Assembly: GCF_033115175.1 (NCBI RefSeq)
Contig: NC_084827.1
Location: 55,303,201-55,367,200 of the forward strand
Direction of reading: 5' to 3'
From: Lepus europaeus
Taxonomy: Eukaryota; Chordata; Mammalia; Lagomorpha; Leporidae
Length of the DNA: 64,000 nucleotides
Shown here: positions 22,201 through 32,180 of the stretch, piece after piece
Layout of the letters: each line of letters opens with the position of its first letter
How positions within the stretch are numbered: the stretch's first letter is position 1
Made by a program: the position numbers and the translations under genes
Notes under the pieces: generated by a model
What the model was told of the DNA's origin: nothing
Database searches by the model: none
Seen by the model: the letters and a program-made list of their open reading frames with translations, nothing else

Positions 22201-25200
22201 GATTAAAATATCCTATTTCCCTAGATTTGAATTCAAAATACAAGTCAGGGAGGACAATGACTATATTGTTAACATAGAAAACATCATAAGATAATGTCCC
22301 ACAAAAAGCGGAAAGTGTGAACAGTAAGAAATGATTACAATAGGAACTCCAGTGATCGACAAATGATACTCAAACACCCTGAGAATAAGGCAGATACAGA
22401 AACCATGACCATTCTATGTGCAGTGATTCTAAGGCTATGCTGTAAAACAGTATTTTTCAAAATCAGAGTGACAAACAATGGGTAGTAAAATCAATTTACT
22501 AAGTCAGAAAGGTAGTTAAAAGAAAACAGGATGCAGGGGCCGGTACTGTAGCATAGTGGGTATAGCTGCTGCCTGCAGTGCCAGCATCCCATATGGGTAC
22601 GGGTCTGAGTCCTGGCTGCTCCACTTCCTATCCAGCTCTCTGCTATGGTCTGGGAAAGCAAAAGATGACCCACTTCCTTGGGCCCCTGGCTTCAGACTGG
22701 CTCAGCTCCAGCCATTGTGGCCATTTGGGGAGTGAAGCAGTGAATGGAAGACCTCTCTCTCTGCCTCTCCTTCTCTCTCTGTGACTTTCAAAATAAATCT
22801 TAAAAAAAAAAAAAAAAAAGATGCAATTAAAAAAAATCATTGTATTGCACGAAACAAGACAAGGCTTAGCCACTGTCTTACACAAATTAGTTATGTTTAC
22901 ATACATGTGTATGTGCTGGCCTGTGCTACAGAACTTATTGTGGAACAAAGTTAGAAATACAGTTCTAAAAAATCTGCCTACATTCGCACAAATAATGTTC
23001 ACAGCAGGGTGGATAAACTTCATTCCAGACAGGTAATACAGTGACAACAAATGAATATATAGTTACAAGGAAAATACTCAAAACAGATTATTGAAGGAAA
23101 AAATTCAGTTGCAGAATGATAGATGTATCATATAGTTAATGTAGTTTAAAAACAACCCTATATAGTAATATAGATAAATGAACATATACCGAAGACTTAA
23201 AAAGATATGTAGCAATGAAAAACACCTCGTTTGTGGACAGTAATTTCCTGGATATGCGGAGAAATGTGACGACTGAAGGTATTCCCTTCTCAACAAAGAA
23301 GAGCCCAGGTCCAGGCTTCACTGCTGAATTTTACCAGACATTTAAAGAACTCCAATTCTTCTCAAGTTATTAAAACAACTGAAAGGGAGGGAATCCTCCC
23401 AAATTCTTTCAATGAAGCCAGCATCACCTTAATTCCCAGACCCGAAAAGACACAATAGAGAGAACTACAGACCAGTTTCCCTGATGAACATAGATGCAAA
23501 AATCCTCAACAAAATTCTAGCCATTCGAATCCAACAACATATCAGAAAGATCATCCACCTAGACCAAGTGGGATTTATCCCTGGTATGCAGGGATGGGTC
23601 AACATTTGCAAATCAATATGACACATCACATTAACAAACTGCAGAACAAAAATCATGATTATCTCAATAGATGCAGAGAAAGCATTTGATAAAATACAGC
23701 ACTCTTTCATGATGAAAACCCCAAGCAAACTGGGTATAGAAGTAACATTCCTTAACACAATTAAAGCAATTTATGACAAACCCATGGCCAGCATCCTATT
23801 GAATGGGAAAAAAGTTGGAAGCATTCTCACTGAGATCAGGAACCAATGATGCCCACTCTCACCACTGCTAGTCAAGATACTCTTGGAAGTTTTAGCCAGA
23901 GCTATTAGGCAAGAAAAAGAAATCAAAGGGATTCAGATCTGGAAAGAGGAAGTCAAACATTCCTTTTTGCAGATGATGTGATTCTACATATAGGGGATCC
24001 AAAAGACTCCACTAAGACTACTGGAACTCACAGAAGAGTTTGGTAAAGTAGCAGGATATAACATCAATACACAAAAATCAGCAGTCTTTGAATATACAGA
24101 CAATGCCATGGATGAAAAAGAATTTCTAAGATCAACCTCATTCACAATAGCTACCAAAAAAATCAAATACCTTGGAATAAATGTAAGCAAGGATGTCAAA
24201 GATCTCTACAATGAGAATTACAATACATTAAAGATACAAAAAGATGAAGAAATCTTCCATGTTTATGTATTAGAAGAATCAATATCATCAAAATGTCCAT
24301 TCTCCCAAAAGCAATTTACAGATTCAATGTGATACCAATCAAAATACCAAAGACATTTTTCTCAGACCTAGAAAAAATGATGCTGAAATTCATTTGGAAA
24401 CACAGGAGACCTTTAATAGCTAAAGCAATCTTACACAACAAAAACAAAGGCAGAGGCATCACAATACCAGATTTCAAGACATACTACAAGGCAGTTACAA
24501 TCAAAACAGCTTGGTACTGGTACAAAAACAAAGGGATAGACAAATGGAACAGAACAGAAACACCAAAATCAATCCAAGCATCTACAACCAGCTTATATTT
24601 GACCAAAGAGCTAAAAGCAATCTCTGGAGCAAGGACAGTCTCTTCAACAAATGGTGCTAGGAAAACTGGATTTCCACATGCAGAAGGATGAAGCAAAACC
24701 CCTACTTCACACCTTACGCAAAAAACCATTCAATATGGATTAAAGATCTAAATCTACAACCTGATACCATCAAATTAGAAAACACTGGGGAACCCTGCAA
24801 GACATTGGCACAGGCAAAGAGTTCATGGAAAAGACACCTTGAGGCACAGGCAATCAAAGCCAAAATTCACAAATGGAATTACATCAAATTGAGAAGCTTC
24901 TGTATTGCCAAAGAAACACTCAGAGAAGTGAAGAGGCAACCGAAAGAATAGGAGAAATTATGTGTGAACTATGCAACCGATAAAAAGGATTAATAACCAG
25001 AATCTACAAAGAGATCAAAAAACTCCACCACAACAAAACAACAACCCAGTTAAGAAGTGGGCAAAAGACATTTTTCAAAAGAGGAAATCCAAATGGCCAA
25101 CAGACACATGAAAAAATGTTCAGGATCATTAGCTGTCAGGGGAACGCAAATCAAAACCACAATGAAGTTTCACCTCAACCCAATTAGAATGCCTTTCATA

Positions 25201-27156
25201 CAGAAATCAACAAACAACAAATGCTGGTGAGTATATAGGAAAAAAGGTGTCCTAGTCCACTGTTGGTAGGAATGTAAGCCAGTAAAACCACTATGGGAGA
25301 CAATTTTGAAACACCTCAGAAATCTGAATATAGATGTACCACATGACCCAGCCATCCCACTCCTGGGAATTTACCCAAGGGAAATCAGCAAATAAGAGTT
25401 ATTTGTACCACATGTTTACTGCAGCTCAATTCACAATAGCTAAGGCATGGAAATAACCCCAATGCCCATCAACTGAAGACTGGATAAAGAAATTATGGGA
25501 TATGTACTCTATATAATACTACACAGTGGTTTAAAAAAAAAAAAAAAAAAGAAATCTGGTCATTTGCAAATTAGTGCAATAAGTCAGTCCCAAAGGGACA
25601 ATTACCCTATGTTCTCCCTGATCTGTGATACTTCGTGGGACATTTTTTGCCCCTCTTCATATTATTTGTTGAACTCTATATGTAAATCATTTGTGTATAA
25701 AGTCAACTTAAAATAGAAAAAGAAAAAAAAAAATGTCTTCAAGGAGCCTAAACTCTCCTTATGGCCAAGACAAGAAAGATCTGAAACAAGCATATCATCA
25801 AGCTGGCACTTGATACAGCTGAGAGGTAGACAGCTGGGTAGTCAGTAAAATTTCTTCTAGGAGACTCCAAAATGCGAAAGGAAGCAGCTTAATCTCTAAC
25901 TGAACACGCATAGGAAGCTGGTGCTATTTTACCCACATTTTGCAGATTACAAAACTGCAGCATGGGTATGCTGGCTCCAGGATCCTTTGCCTTCACTACA
26001 AATCTTGGCTATTACTGATGTCTCTAACAGAGGCTAAAACAAGTGTGAATCTGCTCTCAAACTGAAGTTCATTTACCCCTGAACAGGATTCATTTGCCAG
26101 GACTGGCAATTTAACTTGTGAACTTGGGGCAAGTACTTCTGGAACACAAACATTTAAAATTCTAATTTTGCTCTTGAGGCTGTTTGTTTCAAAACTCAGC
26201 CAGCCCCCTTTCCAGAGGGAAGTCTGAGGAGCAGAATGCGAGCACTTTGCATAAACTGTCAAGGATGACATGCGTTCGGAAGACACAACAGGGGATTCTG
26301 ACTTACCCTTTTGCTTCTGGACAGTCGGAATCTTGTAACAGTGCCAAACTGGGAGAAATACTCTTGAATCTGGGTTTCATAAAGTGTTGGAGGTAGGTGG
26401 CCCACATAGATTACTCCAGGAGTAAGGGTTTCTTGCTTTTTTTTCTGAAGACATACAAACCCGATAAATCCTCTTTAATAAGACAATTGCACGGCAACAA
26501 AACTTGCAAAACCCCTAACGCTGGGTCCAAGAGCATACTGTTTCCGCTTAATCGTAGGCATCTCCCCACAAGGACAGCGGCCAAGCAGCCCACGTGGGCC
26601 AGCGCAGATAAGCAAGGACACGTGAACTTCGCACACGGGCACCCTTCAACTTGCAGGCAGATCGCCGGCTACCGGCGTCTAATCCGACAGTTCTTGAGAC
26701 GCCCACCGACCCTCAGCGTCATCGCCCCTGTACCTTCCCTAAGCAACACTTTTAAGTTTCCCACATTGGATTTAATGCTGAAGACCCAAGAAAACACAAA
26801 TTCGACGTCAGGGGACCTAGCTGGTGAGCAATGTCTTTCAAGAACCCCCAAATCCCTGGGGCCCCCCATCAGCGCCAGCAAATCGGAAGCGACGGCGCTA
26901 ACTGGGTTCCTCAGCGGCCCCGCAGCGCTGTTCCCTGGTTCGGTCTCCGCCTCCTCGCGCGTCGCCACGTGAAGACCTGGAGCCCACGCCGACCGCACCG
27001 AACTTTCCGCCTCGGATCCCTCCTCCCCCAGAGGAGGCAGAGGTCGCTCACCTGGGTGACGCGCTTGCGGACTTGCTCCACCTCCTTCCGAAACTGTGCG
27101 TCTTTCTCCGGGTTGAGAGACAGAATGGGGCCCGCGGGTCTGGAGAAGTCCGCCAT
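16094..27156 (-). CDS. NIFK: NIFK, nucleolar RRM protein that binds the Ki-67 FHA domain (7 coding exons)
   Basis: The joined coding exons, in order, are 27156-27052, 26444-26307, 19913-19805, 19659-19448, 16857-16798, 16679-16575 and 16282-16094. They give a predicted 305-residue protein with all phases matching. It starts [14 protein letters not shown] and ends RKSNL-stop. An RRM spans about residues 45-123, with RNP2 (VIYVGHLP) and RNP1 (RGYAFVEF). After it comes a basic region with several KKK/RKK runs, which suits nucleolar targeting. In human NIFK, Thr234 and Thr238 are phosphorylated to dock on the Ki-67 FHA domain. The equivalent TPVCTP is intact here, with threonines at 246 and 250. 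The human protein is 293 aa; all 12 extra residues lie in exon 6. Known role: pre-rRNA processing and the perichromosomal layer. Introns are GT-AG. The neighbour TSN is divergent. Identification rests on near-identity to the human protein as I remember it. Confidence 0.96.
16575..16679 (-). CDS. NIFK: NIFK coding exon 6 (lysine-rich, expanded)
   Basis: The exon encodes 35 residues, [12 protein letters not shown] to SVDSQ; the human exon encodes 23. Two lysine runs (KKKK at 215-218, KKKKKK at 223-228) are separated by TGIP, as if a K-rich unit had been duplicated. The frame is intact, and the flanking TPEK..VDSQ is conserved. The donor is GTAAGG. Confidence 0.93.
16798..16857 (-). CDS. NIFK: NIFK coding exon 5
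   Basis: This 60 bp in-phase exon encodes 20 residues, ILQKGKNVG through STNGQ, matching human ILQKTESI to TSTKGQ in position and length but diverged inside. The acceptor is TTGTAG and the donor is GTAAAT. Confidence 0.92.
16890..17214 (-). mobile_element. C-SINE in NIFK intron 4
   Basis: Inverted, tail of 20-plus T, head ending ACCACAGTGCTGGCC. It starts about 30 bases upstream of exon 5, so its poly(A) side is close to the acceptor. Confidence 0.92.
17770..18075 (-). mobile_element. C-SINE in NIFK intron 4, diverged
   Basis: Inverted body (GCTGGTTCACTCCCTCAGTG, GGAGCCCAAGTACTTGGGCC) with a worn head. Confidence 0.85.
18595..18862 (+). mobile_element. C-SINE in NIFK intron 4, old
   Basis: Head GGGCAAGTGTTATGGTATAG; the body is strongly diverged. 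It meets the next, inverted copy tail to tail. Confidence 0.78.
18863..19190 (-). mobile_element. C-SINE in NIFK intron 4
   Basis: Inverted copy, better preserved than its tail-to-tail partner, with GGCGGCGGTGGTGG in place of the usual GA run. Confidence 0.88.
19448..19659 (-). CDS. NIFK: NIFK coding exon 4 (basic region after RRM)
   Basis: The exon completes the split Cys118 codon and then encodes 70 residues, [12 protein letters not shown] to [11 protein letters not shown]. The basic stretch [19 protein letters not shown] is nearly identical to human. Intron 3, upstream of it, is only 145 bp. The donor is GTAAAT. Confidence 0.95.
19805..19913 (-). CDS. NIFK: NIFK coding exon 3 (second half of RRM)
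   Basis: This exon encodes 36 residues plus one base of a split Cys codon. It starts [12 protein letters not shown] (RNP1) and ends FGERLLV. The GTAAGT donor at 19804 leaves T, which joins GT of the next exon to give Cys118. Val117 replaces the human Glu. Confidence 0.94.
20247..20573 (-). mobile_element. C-SINE in NIFK intron 2, diverged
   Basis: Inverted. Poly(T), AAAGGCAGAGTGACAAAGAG, head CCACAATGCCCGCCCC. Confidence 0.85.
20722..20993 (+). mobile_element. C-SINE in NIFK intron 2, very old
   Basis: Body phrases GGTTCCAGTGCTGGCTCCAG and GGGGAGTGAAGTAGCAGG; ends GCCTCAAATAAAAC. Confidence 0.72.
21210..21499 (+). mobile_element. C-SINE in NIFK intron 2
   Basis: Head GGGGGCTGGTGTTATGGTGT with part between the boxes deleted; tail AATAATTAAAATAAATCTTA. 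Confidence 0.87.
21500..21524. repeat. (CA)n microsatellite
   Basis: About a dozen CA units directly after a SINE tail, probably grown from it. Confidence 0.85.
21525..22534. other. NIFK intron 2, unassigned
   Basis: AT-rich intronic DNA with an A-run at about 22090-22112 and no repeat I can name. Confidence 0.3.
22535..22818 (+). mobile_element. C-SINE in NIFK intron 2
   Basis: Head GGGGCCGGTACTGTAGCATA. The segment between CTTGGGCCCCTG and GCTTCAGACT is deleted. The poly(A) tail is followed by AGATGCA, matching AGGATGCA before the element. Confidence 0.9.
22819..23257. other. NIFK intron 2, unassigned
   Basis: AT-rich sequence between a SINE and an L1 fragment; nothing recognised. Confidence 0.3.
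23258..25735 (+). mobile_element. L1 fragment: 3' half of ORF2 plus 3' UTR, antisense in NIFK intron 2
   Basis: It starts inside the reverse transcriptase region ([14 protein letters not shown]) and includes [15 protein letters not shown] (from 23664), the catalytic-site variant FLFADD (23960-23977), [37 protein letters not shown] and WNRTE. The C-terminal region and a short A-rich 3' end follow. Frame changes are frequent (for example after 23849 and near 24330), so it codes for nothing. It is 5' truncated, as most L1 copies are, and lies opposite to NIFK transcription. Confidence 0.93.
25736..26306 (-). other. NIFK intron 2, exon-proximal part
   Basis: Unique-looking intronic DNA next to exon 2; no repeat recognised. 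Confidence 0.35.
26307..26444 (-). CDS. NIFK: NIFK coding exon 2 (first half of RRM)
   Basis: This exon encodes 46 residues (36-81), starting [10 protein letters not shown] and ending RLSRSKR. It contains RNP2. The CAG acceptor is followed directly by eight A residues, so the exon opens with three lysines where human has RKK. The donor is GTAAGT and the phase is 0. Confidence 0.95.
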
Positions 27157-27320
27157 GCCGGAGTTGCGCAGGCCGACCCACGCGGCGCTCCCGGAAATGC
27201 CGAGCCTTCCGTGCGGAAGTAAGGCGGAAGGGGCGTGGCGAGAACGGGGCAAAGGTCGCGGCGCGGAGGCGTGCCCGTGAGGGCGTGGCCTTGGGCGCAA
27301 AGGGGCCCCTGCGCCGGGGT
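26880..27320 (-). promoter_or_regulatory. NIFK CpG-island promoter
   Basis: A dense CpG block covers exon 1 and the upstream DNA. Between 27190 and 27240 there are several ETS-type cores (CCGGAAAT, CTTCCG, GCGGAAGT, GGCGGAAG) followed by a GC-box-like GGGGCGTGGC. There is no TATA box. This arrangement is typical of housekeeping and ribosome-biogenesis promoters. Transcription start sites are inferred, not seen. Confidence 0.75.
27052..27156 (-). CDS. NIFK: NIFK coding exon 1
   Basis: This exon encodes 35 residues, from the initiator MADFSRP to VRKRVTQ. The ATG lies at 27156-27154. The exon ends in CAG before a GTGAGC donor at 27051, phase 0. The frame stays open upstream of the ATG for about 140 bases without another ATG. 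I chose this Met because it matches the start of human NIFK (MATFSGPAGPIL). Confidence 0.95.
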
Positions 27321-27351
27321 TGCTGCTTTCTTGACCATCTTCTCAGCCTGT

Positions 27352-27376
27352 TTTCTTTCTTTCTTTCTTTCTTTCT
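27352..27376. repeat. (TTTC)n microsatellite
   Basis: Five to six TTTC units merge into the poly(T) of the following inverted SINE. Confidence 0.85.
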
Positions 27377-27681
27377 TTTTTTTTTTTTTAAAGATTTATT
27401 TATTTGAAAGTCTGAGTTACACAGAGAGAGATGGAGAGGCAGAGAGAGAGGGAGAGAGAGGTCTTCCATCCTCTGGCTCACTCCCCAATTGGCCGCAACA
27501 AATGGAGCTGTGCCGATCTGAAGCCAGGAGCTAGGAGCTTCTTCCAGGTCTCACACACAGGTGCAGGGGCCCAAACTTTTGGGCCATCTTCTGCTTTCCC
27601 AGGCTGTAACAGAGAGCTAGATCGGAAGTGGAGCAGCTGGGACTTGAACCAGCGCCCATATGGGTTTCCAGTACTGCAGGA
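27377..27681 (-). mobile_element. C-SINE in the NIFK promoter island, head truncated
   Basis: Inverted copy ending at CATATGGGTTTCCAGTACTGC. The outermost tRNA head is missing. GC-rich, CpG-containing DNA lies on both sides. Confidence 0.9.
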
Positions 27682-28013
27682 CGCCCCCGCTCAGACTTTT
27701 TTCTATCAACCCCAGTCTCTGAGGGGTCCGTGGGTGGAGGCCCTGCGGGGTACGCCCCTGGCGCCTTGCAGCCCAGCTGCGGCCCCCGCCCAGCTGCGCC
27801 CCCAGACCCTTCCCCCACCCATGGCCCGCGCAACTCCTCCAGGAAATTCTGTCCTCTGCCTGTTCCTAAGACGGGGCTGGATTTTCCGGGGGTAGGGCAT
27901 GCATCCTGACACCCTCTTCCTCTGGCCCCTAACCCCTTTCAGGCAGGAGAGAAGGAAATTCTCGGAGTGACCTGAGAGAAGTATCTAGAACCTTAAAAAT
28001 AGGGCCTTTTGGG
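27682..28013. promoter_or_regulatory. Distal GC-rich part of the NIFK island
   Basis: GC-rich sequence with CpGs (GTACGCCCCTGGCGCC, GCTGCGGCCCCCGCCC) on the far side of the SINE. It may be the displaced outer part of the NIFK CpG island, or the start of a divergent noncoding transcript such as the human NIFK-AS1. Confidence 0.35.
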
Positions 28014-28310
28014 CAGGTTGGTTAGCTTGGTCTTGTGGACAAGACCCCCACGTCGCGCCTCAGAGTGCCTGGTTTCAGTACTGGCCTCTGTTCCAGACTA
28101 CATCTTCCTGCTAAAGCAGACCCTGGGAGGCAGTGGGAATGGCTCATTTGAACCGATTCTCTCCACCTGCGTGGGAGACCAGGATTGGTTTCCTGGCCCA
28201 AAGTTGCAGTTCAAGCCTGGGGTGGGATGGAGGAATTGCAGGCATTTGGGGGAATAATCAGCATATGGGAGGGAACTCTCTGTCTTACAAATAGACAAAA
28301 ACAGGATCTA
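28014..28310 (+). mobile_element. C-SINE, very old
   Basis: Recognisable phrases are CTGGTTTCAGTACTGGCCTC, GCGTGGGAGACCAGGATTGG and GGGGGAATAATCAGCATATGG. Confidence 0.65.
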
Positions 28311-28315
28311 TCAAG

Positions 28316-28585
28316 AAAAAGGATCTTGCTTGTATTCCATATTGGAGTGCTGAGTTCTCCATATTGTGTTTCCTAACCAGCTTCCTGTTAATGCACCTAA
28401 GGAAGGCAGCAGATGATGGCCCATGGGTTTGGATCCCTGCCACCCACATGGGAGACACAGATGGAGTTTGGGGGTCCTGGCTTTGACCTGGAACAGTCTT
28501 GTCTGTTGTGGGCATTTTGGGGGAATGGATCAGCAGATGGAGGAGCTCTTACCTTTCACATCAATCAATAAATTAATCTTAAGTC
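28316..28585 (+). mobile_element. C-SINE, old
   Basis: Phrases: CAGCTTCCTGTTAATGCACC, CCACATGGGAGACACAGATGG, GGGAATGGATCAGCAGATGG. Tail CAATCAATAAATTAATC. Confidence 0.72.
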
Positions 28586-28803
28586 CAAAAGGAAAGGATC
28601 ATAAACCCTGATAAGAGCGTTCATCACAAAAACAGGAACCAACCAAAAAAGCCAATAATAAGGGACTGGGTTAATAAACCTTACATGCCTGTTTGATGAG
28701 TAAAATCACATCAATGTTTCCATTTTAAAATTTACTTTAAAATATAAAATAAGGCAAAAATACCTTTTTTTATGGGGCAAAGACTTTATTTTAGGTATAA
28801 AAT

Positions 28804-29127
28804 CTTTTTAAAAATATTTATTTATTCAAGAAGTAGAGTTACAGAGAGAAGGAGAGACAGAGAGAAACGTCTTCCATCCGCTGGTACACTCCCCAAATGG
28901 CCATAATGGTTGGAACTGGGCTGATCCAAAGCCAGCAGCCAGGGGCTTCTTCCAGGTCTCCCACACGGGTTGCAAGGCCCAAGCACTTGGGCCATCTCCC
29001 ACTGCTTTCCTAGGCCATTAGCAGAGAACTGGATGAGAAGAGGAGCAGCCATAACACAAACCAACACACATATGGGATGTCAGTACCAAGGGTAGAGGCT
29101 TAGCCTACTGTGCTACAGCGCTGGCCC
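28804..29127 (-). mobile_element. C-SINE
   Basis: Inverted, TTTATTTATTCAAGAAGTAG to GTGCTACAGCGCTGGCCC. It directly abuts the RPS18 pseudogene fragment. Confidence 0.9.
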
Positions 29128-29129
29128 TA

Positions 29130-29385
29130 GTATATAAACTGACAAGGCCCACAGACTTGTTTCTTCTTGGGTGCACCCATGGTACAGCCGCAGCTGCCAA
29201 CGGTCTTGCTGCTGGCCTCTGACAGGAAGGCTGCACAAGTGGCCCAGCCTTCTCTGGGTCCAGATCTCCCAACTGCTCCAGGTCATCATGGAACTTGTTG
29301 TCAAACCATCAGCTAGGATCTGGCCATGTTTTCCATCATTTATGTACTCTGTCCAAAAGCTCATATGGAAGTAAGATAAAAATGA
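29130..29385 (-). pseudogene. RPS18 processed pseudogene, 3' fragment
   Basis: Read on the minus strand, DGKHGQILADGL (29309-29340 region) parallels RPS18 DGKYSQVLANGL. It is followed by frame-shifted remnants of DNKLREDLE and VRGQ, then CCAAGAAGAAACAAGTC, where the RPS18 stop TAA has become CAA. The RPS18 3' UTR AAGTCTGTGGGCCTTGTC and GTTTATATAC follow with no intron, although TTAATAAATA is lost. So this is a retrocopy of the last coding part and 3' UTR, 5' truncated, with at least one frameshift. The family match is from memory of human RPS18. Confidence 0.8.
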
Positions 29386-30344
29386 AAAATTTAGTAGGAA
29401 AATATGCAGAACCATGGAGAATTCCCCAAAGATTTCAGGAAAAATCTAAGAGAAGTCCAACACACTGGAAAGCTAAGTGAGGGTCCTTTGGGCAAGGATC
29501 AGATTGTCAATGTTTAAAAGACATTTGGACATTGACAAAGGGTATAACTCAGTACCACCATACAAGATTTATTCACTACACACTTACTGTCTGCCCTCTA
29601 TGGAGAAGGGTCCATGATGGAGTGGGGTGGGTGGAGGTGATTCAACCCCTTGGGGGAATCTGGAAAGGTAGAGGCATTTGGGTTTCAATGCTGGGTGGTG
29701 CCACTGACACTTAGCATCTACCCGTGTCAGACACTGAACATCCTGCAGTGAGTGGGACAGTTCACGCTGTTCTATTACTTGTCCACTGTTTATTCTTCCT
29801 TCCCCATTGGCCATGACTTCCTCTGGCTAGAGCTGAGCCCCTCACTCCACTGACTTTAGCTACATGATTTGTTTTGGTTGGAAGAATGTGGGCAAGGCTG
29901 GGATTGTACCAGTTCTGGGCCGAATGTGAAGTACTGTTCGGTGTTCCCTCACTCTCTTGTGCCCATGCCATCCATCATGAGGAGACACACAGGCAGCCTG
30001 TGCTCTCTTCCTGGGCCCTTGAGTAAGAAATAGACAGGAGACCTGAGAATTAAGCTCAGCCAACCCTCAAGCCTGTGAGTGGGAGATCAGTGTTAGGAGC
30101 ACAGAGATTTGGAGGTTGTTAATTAAGCTTCATCATCATGGCATAACACTGTACAAGACAGACCCACTACTGTGCCATCAGTACCCCAACTGTCTGCCTG
30201 AAGAACGCTGGATTCAGAAAATGAACAAAATGGGCTGTGGGATGAGCATGCAGTCAGCAAATGACCACATCAATGATGGCATGATCACACATTGAAATCA
30301 GTGCCATCAGTGACAAGTGGAAGGAATGGGGAATGATTTTGAGC
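29386..30344. other. Unassigned intergenic sequence
   Basis: Nearly 1 kb without repeats or coding signal that I can name. Confidence 0.35.
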
Positions 30345-30545
30345 GGGAAGTCAGTGAAAGTTTCTCCAGGGATATAACCCTTAAGACCTAGGGATGAGTG
30401 AAAGTTAGGATGGGAAATGTTGCTTCAGGCTGACGGACCCAGCTGGAGGAAGCAGGGGCCAGCTCTGAGCACCAGGTGTCACCTATAGGGATGCAGCCCA
30501 TTCAGGACCTTGGAGGTCAATGGAAGGGGATTCTTTGGCTTTTAT
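30345..30545 (-). repeat. Possible L2 fragment
   Basis: GAAAGTTTCTCCAGGGATAT and AAGACCTAGGGATGAGTGAA recall the reverse complement of the L2 3' end (the phrase around GACCTGAAGGATGAG). Highly diverged; a weak call. Confidence 0.35.
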
Positions 30546-30592
30546 GATGAACATGAGGGGCATTACAGGGTTGGTTTGCTTTAAATCAATAT

Positions 30593-30917
30593 TTTTAAAA
30601 GATTTATTTATTTATTTGCAAGTCAGAGTTACACAGAGAGAGAGAGAGAGAGAGAGGGGTCCCCCATTTGCTGGTTCACTCCCCAGCTGGCCACAATGGC
30701 TAGAGCTGTGCTGATCCGAAGCCAGGAGCAAGGAGCCTCCTCGAGGTCTCCCATTTGGGTGCAGGGGCCCAAGGACTTGGGCCACCTTCTACTGCTTTCC
30801 CAGGCCAAAGCAGATAACTGGATTGGAAGTGGAGCAACTGGGACTTGAACTGGCACCCATATGGGATGCCGGCACTGCATGCGACAGTTTTCCCTGCTAC
30901 GCCACACTGCTGGCCCC
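30593..30917 (-). mobile_element. C-SINE with duplication
   Basis: Inverted full-length copy, flanked by AAATCAATAT (30583-30592 and 30918-30927). Confidence 0.93.
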
Positions 30918-30927
30918 AAATCAATAT

Positions 30928-31215
30928 ATTTTTAAAGAAGTATTTACACAGAGCAATGGAGAGAGAGAGATCGACTGATCCTCCATCCACTGGTTTACTC
31001 CTCAAATGGCTACAATAGCCAGGAGGTCTGGGCCAGGCTGAAGCCAGAAGCCAGGAACTCCAGTATTTGGCAGGGGCCCAAACATACTGCTTTCCTAGAC
31101 GTATTAGCAGGGAGCTGGATTGGAAGAGGGGCAGCTGGGAAATTAAGCCAGCACTTATATGGGATGCAGGCATAGTAAGCAGCGACTTTACTCGCTGCAC
31201 CACAAAGTCAGCCCC
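30928..31215 (-). mobile_element. C-SINE, shortened
   Basis: Inverted copy directly after the previous one. GCAGGGGCCCAAACATACTGC shows an internal deletion. Head CACCACAAAGTCAGCCCC. Confidence 0.86.
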
Positions 31216-31711
31216 AGGAAATTAACTTCTAAATAAACAGAACCTTAAGCATTACAATTTTACTGAGCTTCTGTTTGAGCAATTATATAAGGATGTTAGC
31301 AATAAAACTAAATGAGAGAAAATTCGAAGTTGCTTTAGAAGACCCCAAAATACTATTTCCAGATCATTAGGTAAGACTTGCTAAATAGCAATAAAAAAAT
31401 CACATGTTCACTATGTAGAAATCACATAGGAACAATTTACTATGAAATTAATCTTTCTATAATATAAATTTATAAAGCACTATCTTAAGAGTGATAATCT
31501 AATGCTCTATTTGAACTGTTATGTAATCACTTAAAAAAAAAGCAACAGGATCAAATGAGAAAAAGTATTTCAGAACATAAAAAATTATTGCAGTATTTCT
31601 GGATTATTTTAATGAAATTGCTAACAACTTCAAAAATACTGTAATTACACTACCTACAAATAAAATGGAAGCAATGAACTTGTAAGATTCACATATAAAC
31701 AATCTATTTTA
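31216..31711. other. Unassigned AT-rich sequence
   Basis: No gene or repeat recognised. Confidence 0.35.
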
Positions 31712-31725
31712 TGCATTATAATTTT

Positions 31726-32049
31726 TTTTTGACAGGCAGAGTAGATAGTGAGAGAGAGAGAGACAGAGAGAAAGGTCTTCCTTTTTGCCGTTGGTTCATC
31801 CTCCATTGGCCGCTGCGGCCGGCGCATTGCGCTGATCCGAAGCCAGGAGCCAGGTGCTTCTCCTGGTCTCCCATGCAGGTGCAGGGCCCAAGGACTTGGG
31901 CCATCCTCCACTGCCTTCCTGGGCCATAGCAGAGAGCTGGCCTGGAAGAGGGGCAACCGGGATAGAATCCAGTGCCCCAACCGGGACTAGAACCTGGTAT
32001 GCCGGCGCCACAAGACCGAGGATTAGCCTGTTAAGCCATGGCGCCGGCC
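31726..32049 (-). mobile_element. C-SINE, poly(A)-tailed subfamily, perfect 14 bp duplication
   Basis: Inverted copy flanked by TGCATTATAATTTT (31712-31725 and 32050-32063). Head GCCATGGCGCCGGCC. Confidence 0.95.
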
Positions 32050-32180
32050 TGCATTATAATTTTGATCCATTGTATAAGACTTAACTAATAGCAGCAAAAC
32101 TAAGAAAAAAATGAGAATCATTTTAGCAGAAAGAGAAAAATTTATCCGGTTGTGGTTTTGGATCTTCTGGACCCATGGAT

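Noticed and set aside
23465-23758. A minus-strand 97-codon frame
   Set aside because: Antisense of the L1 reverse transcriptase region.
26831-27280. A 149-codon plus-strand open frame over NIFK exon 1
   Set aside because: Antisense shadow of a CpG-rich exon; no domain or match.
27157-27300. In-frame N-terminal extension of NIFK upstream of the ATG
   Set aside because: No upstream ATG, and the downstream Met matches the known NIFK start.
26669-27481. A 270-codon open frame on the minus strand across the NIFK promoter and first exon
   Set aside because: It runs through the NIFK exon 1 region in a different frame and into an inverted SINE; its composition is that of CpG-rich DNA, and the NIFK frame is the one that matches a known protein.
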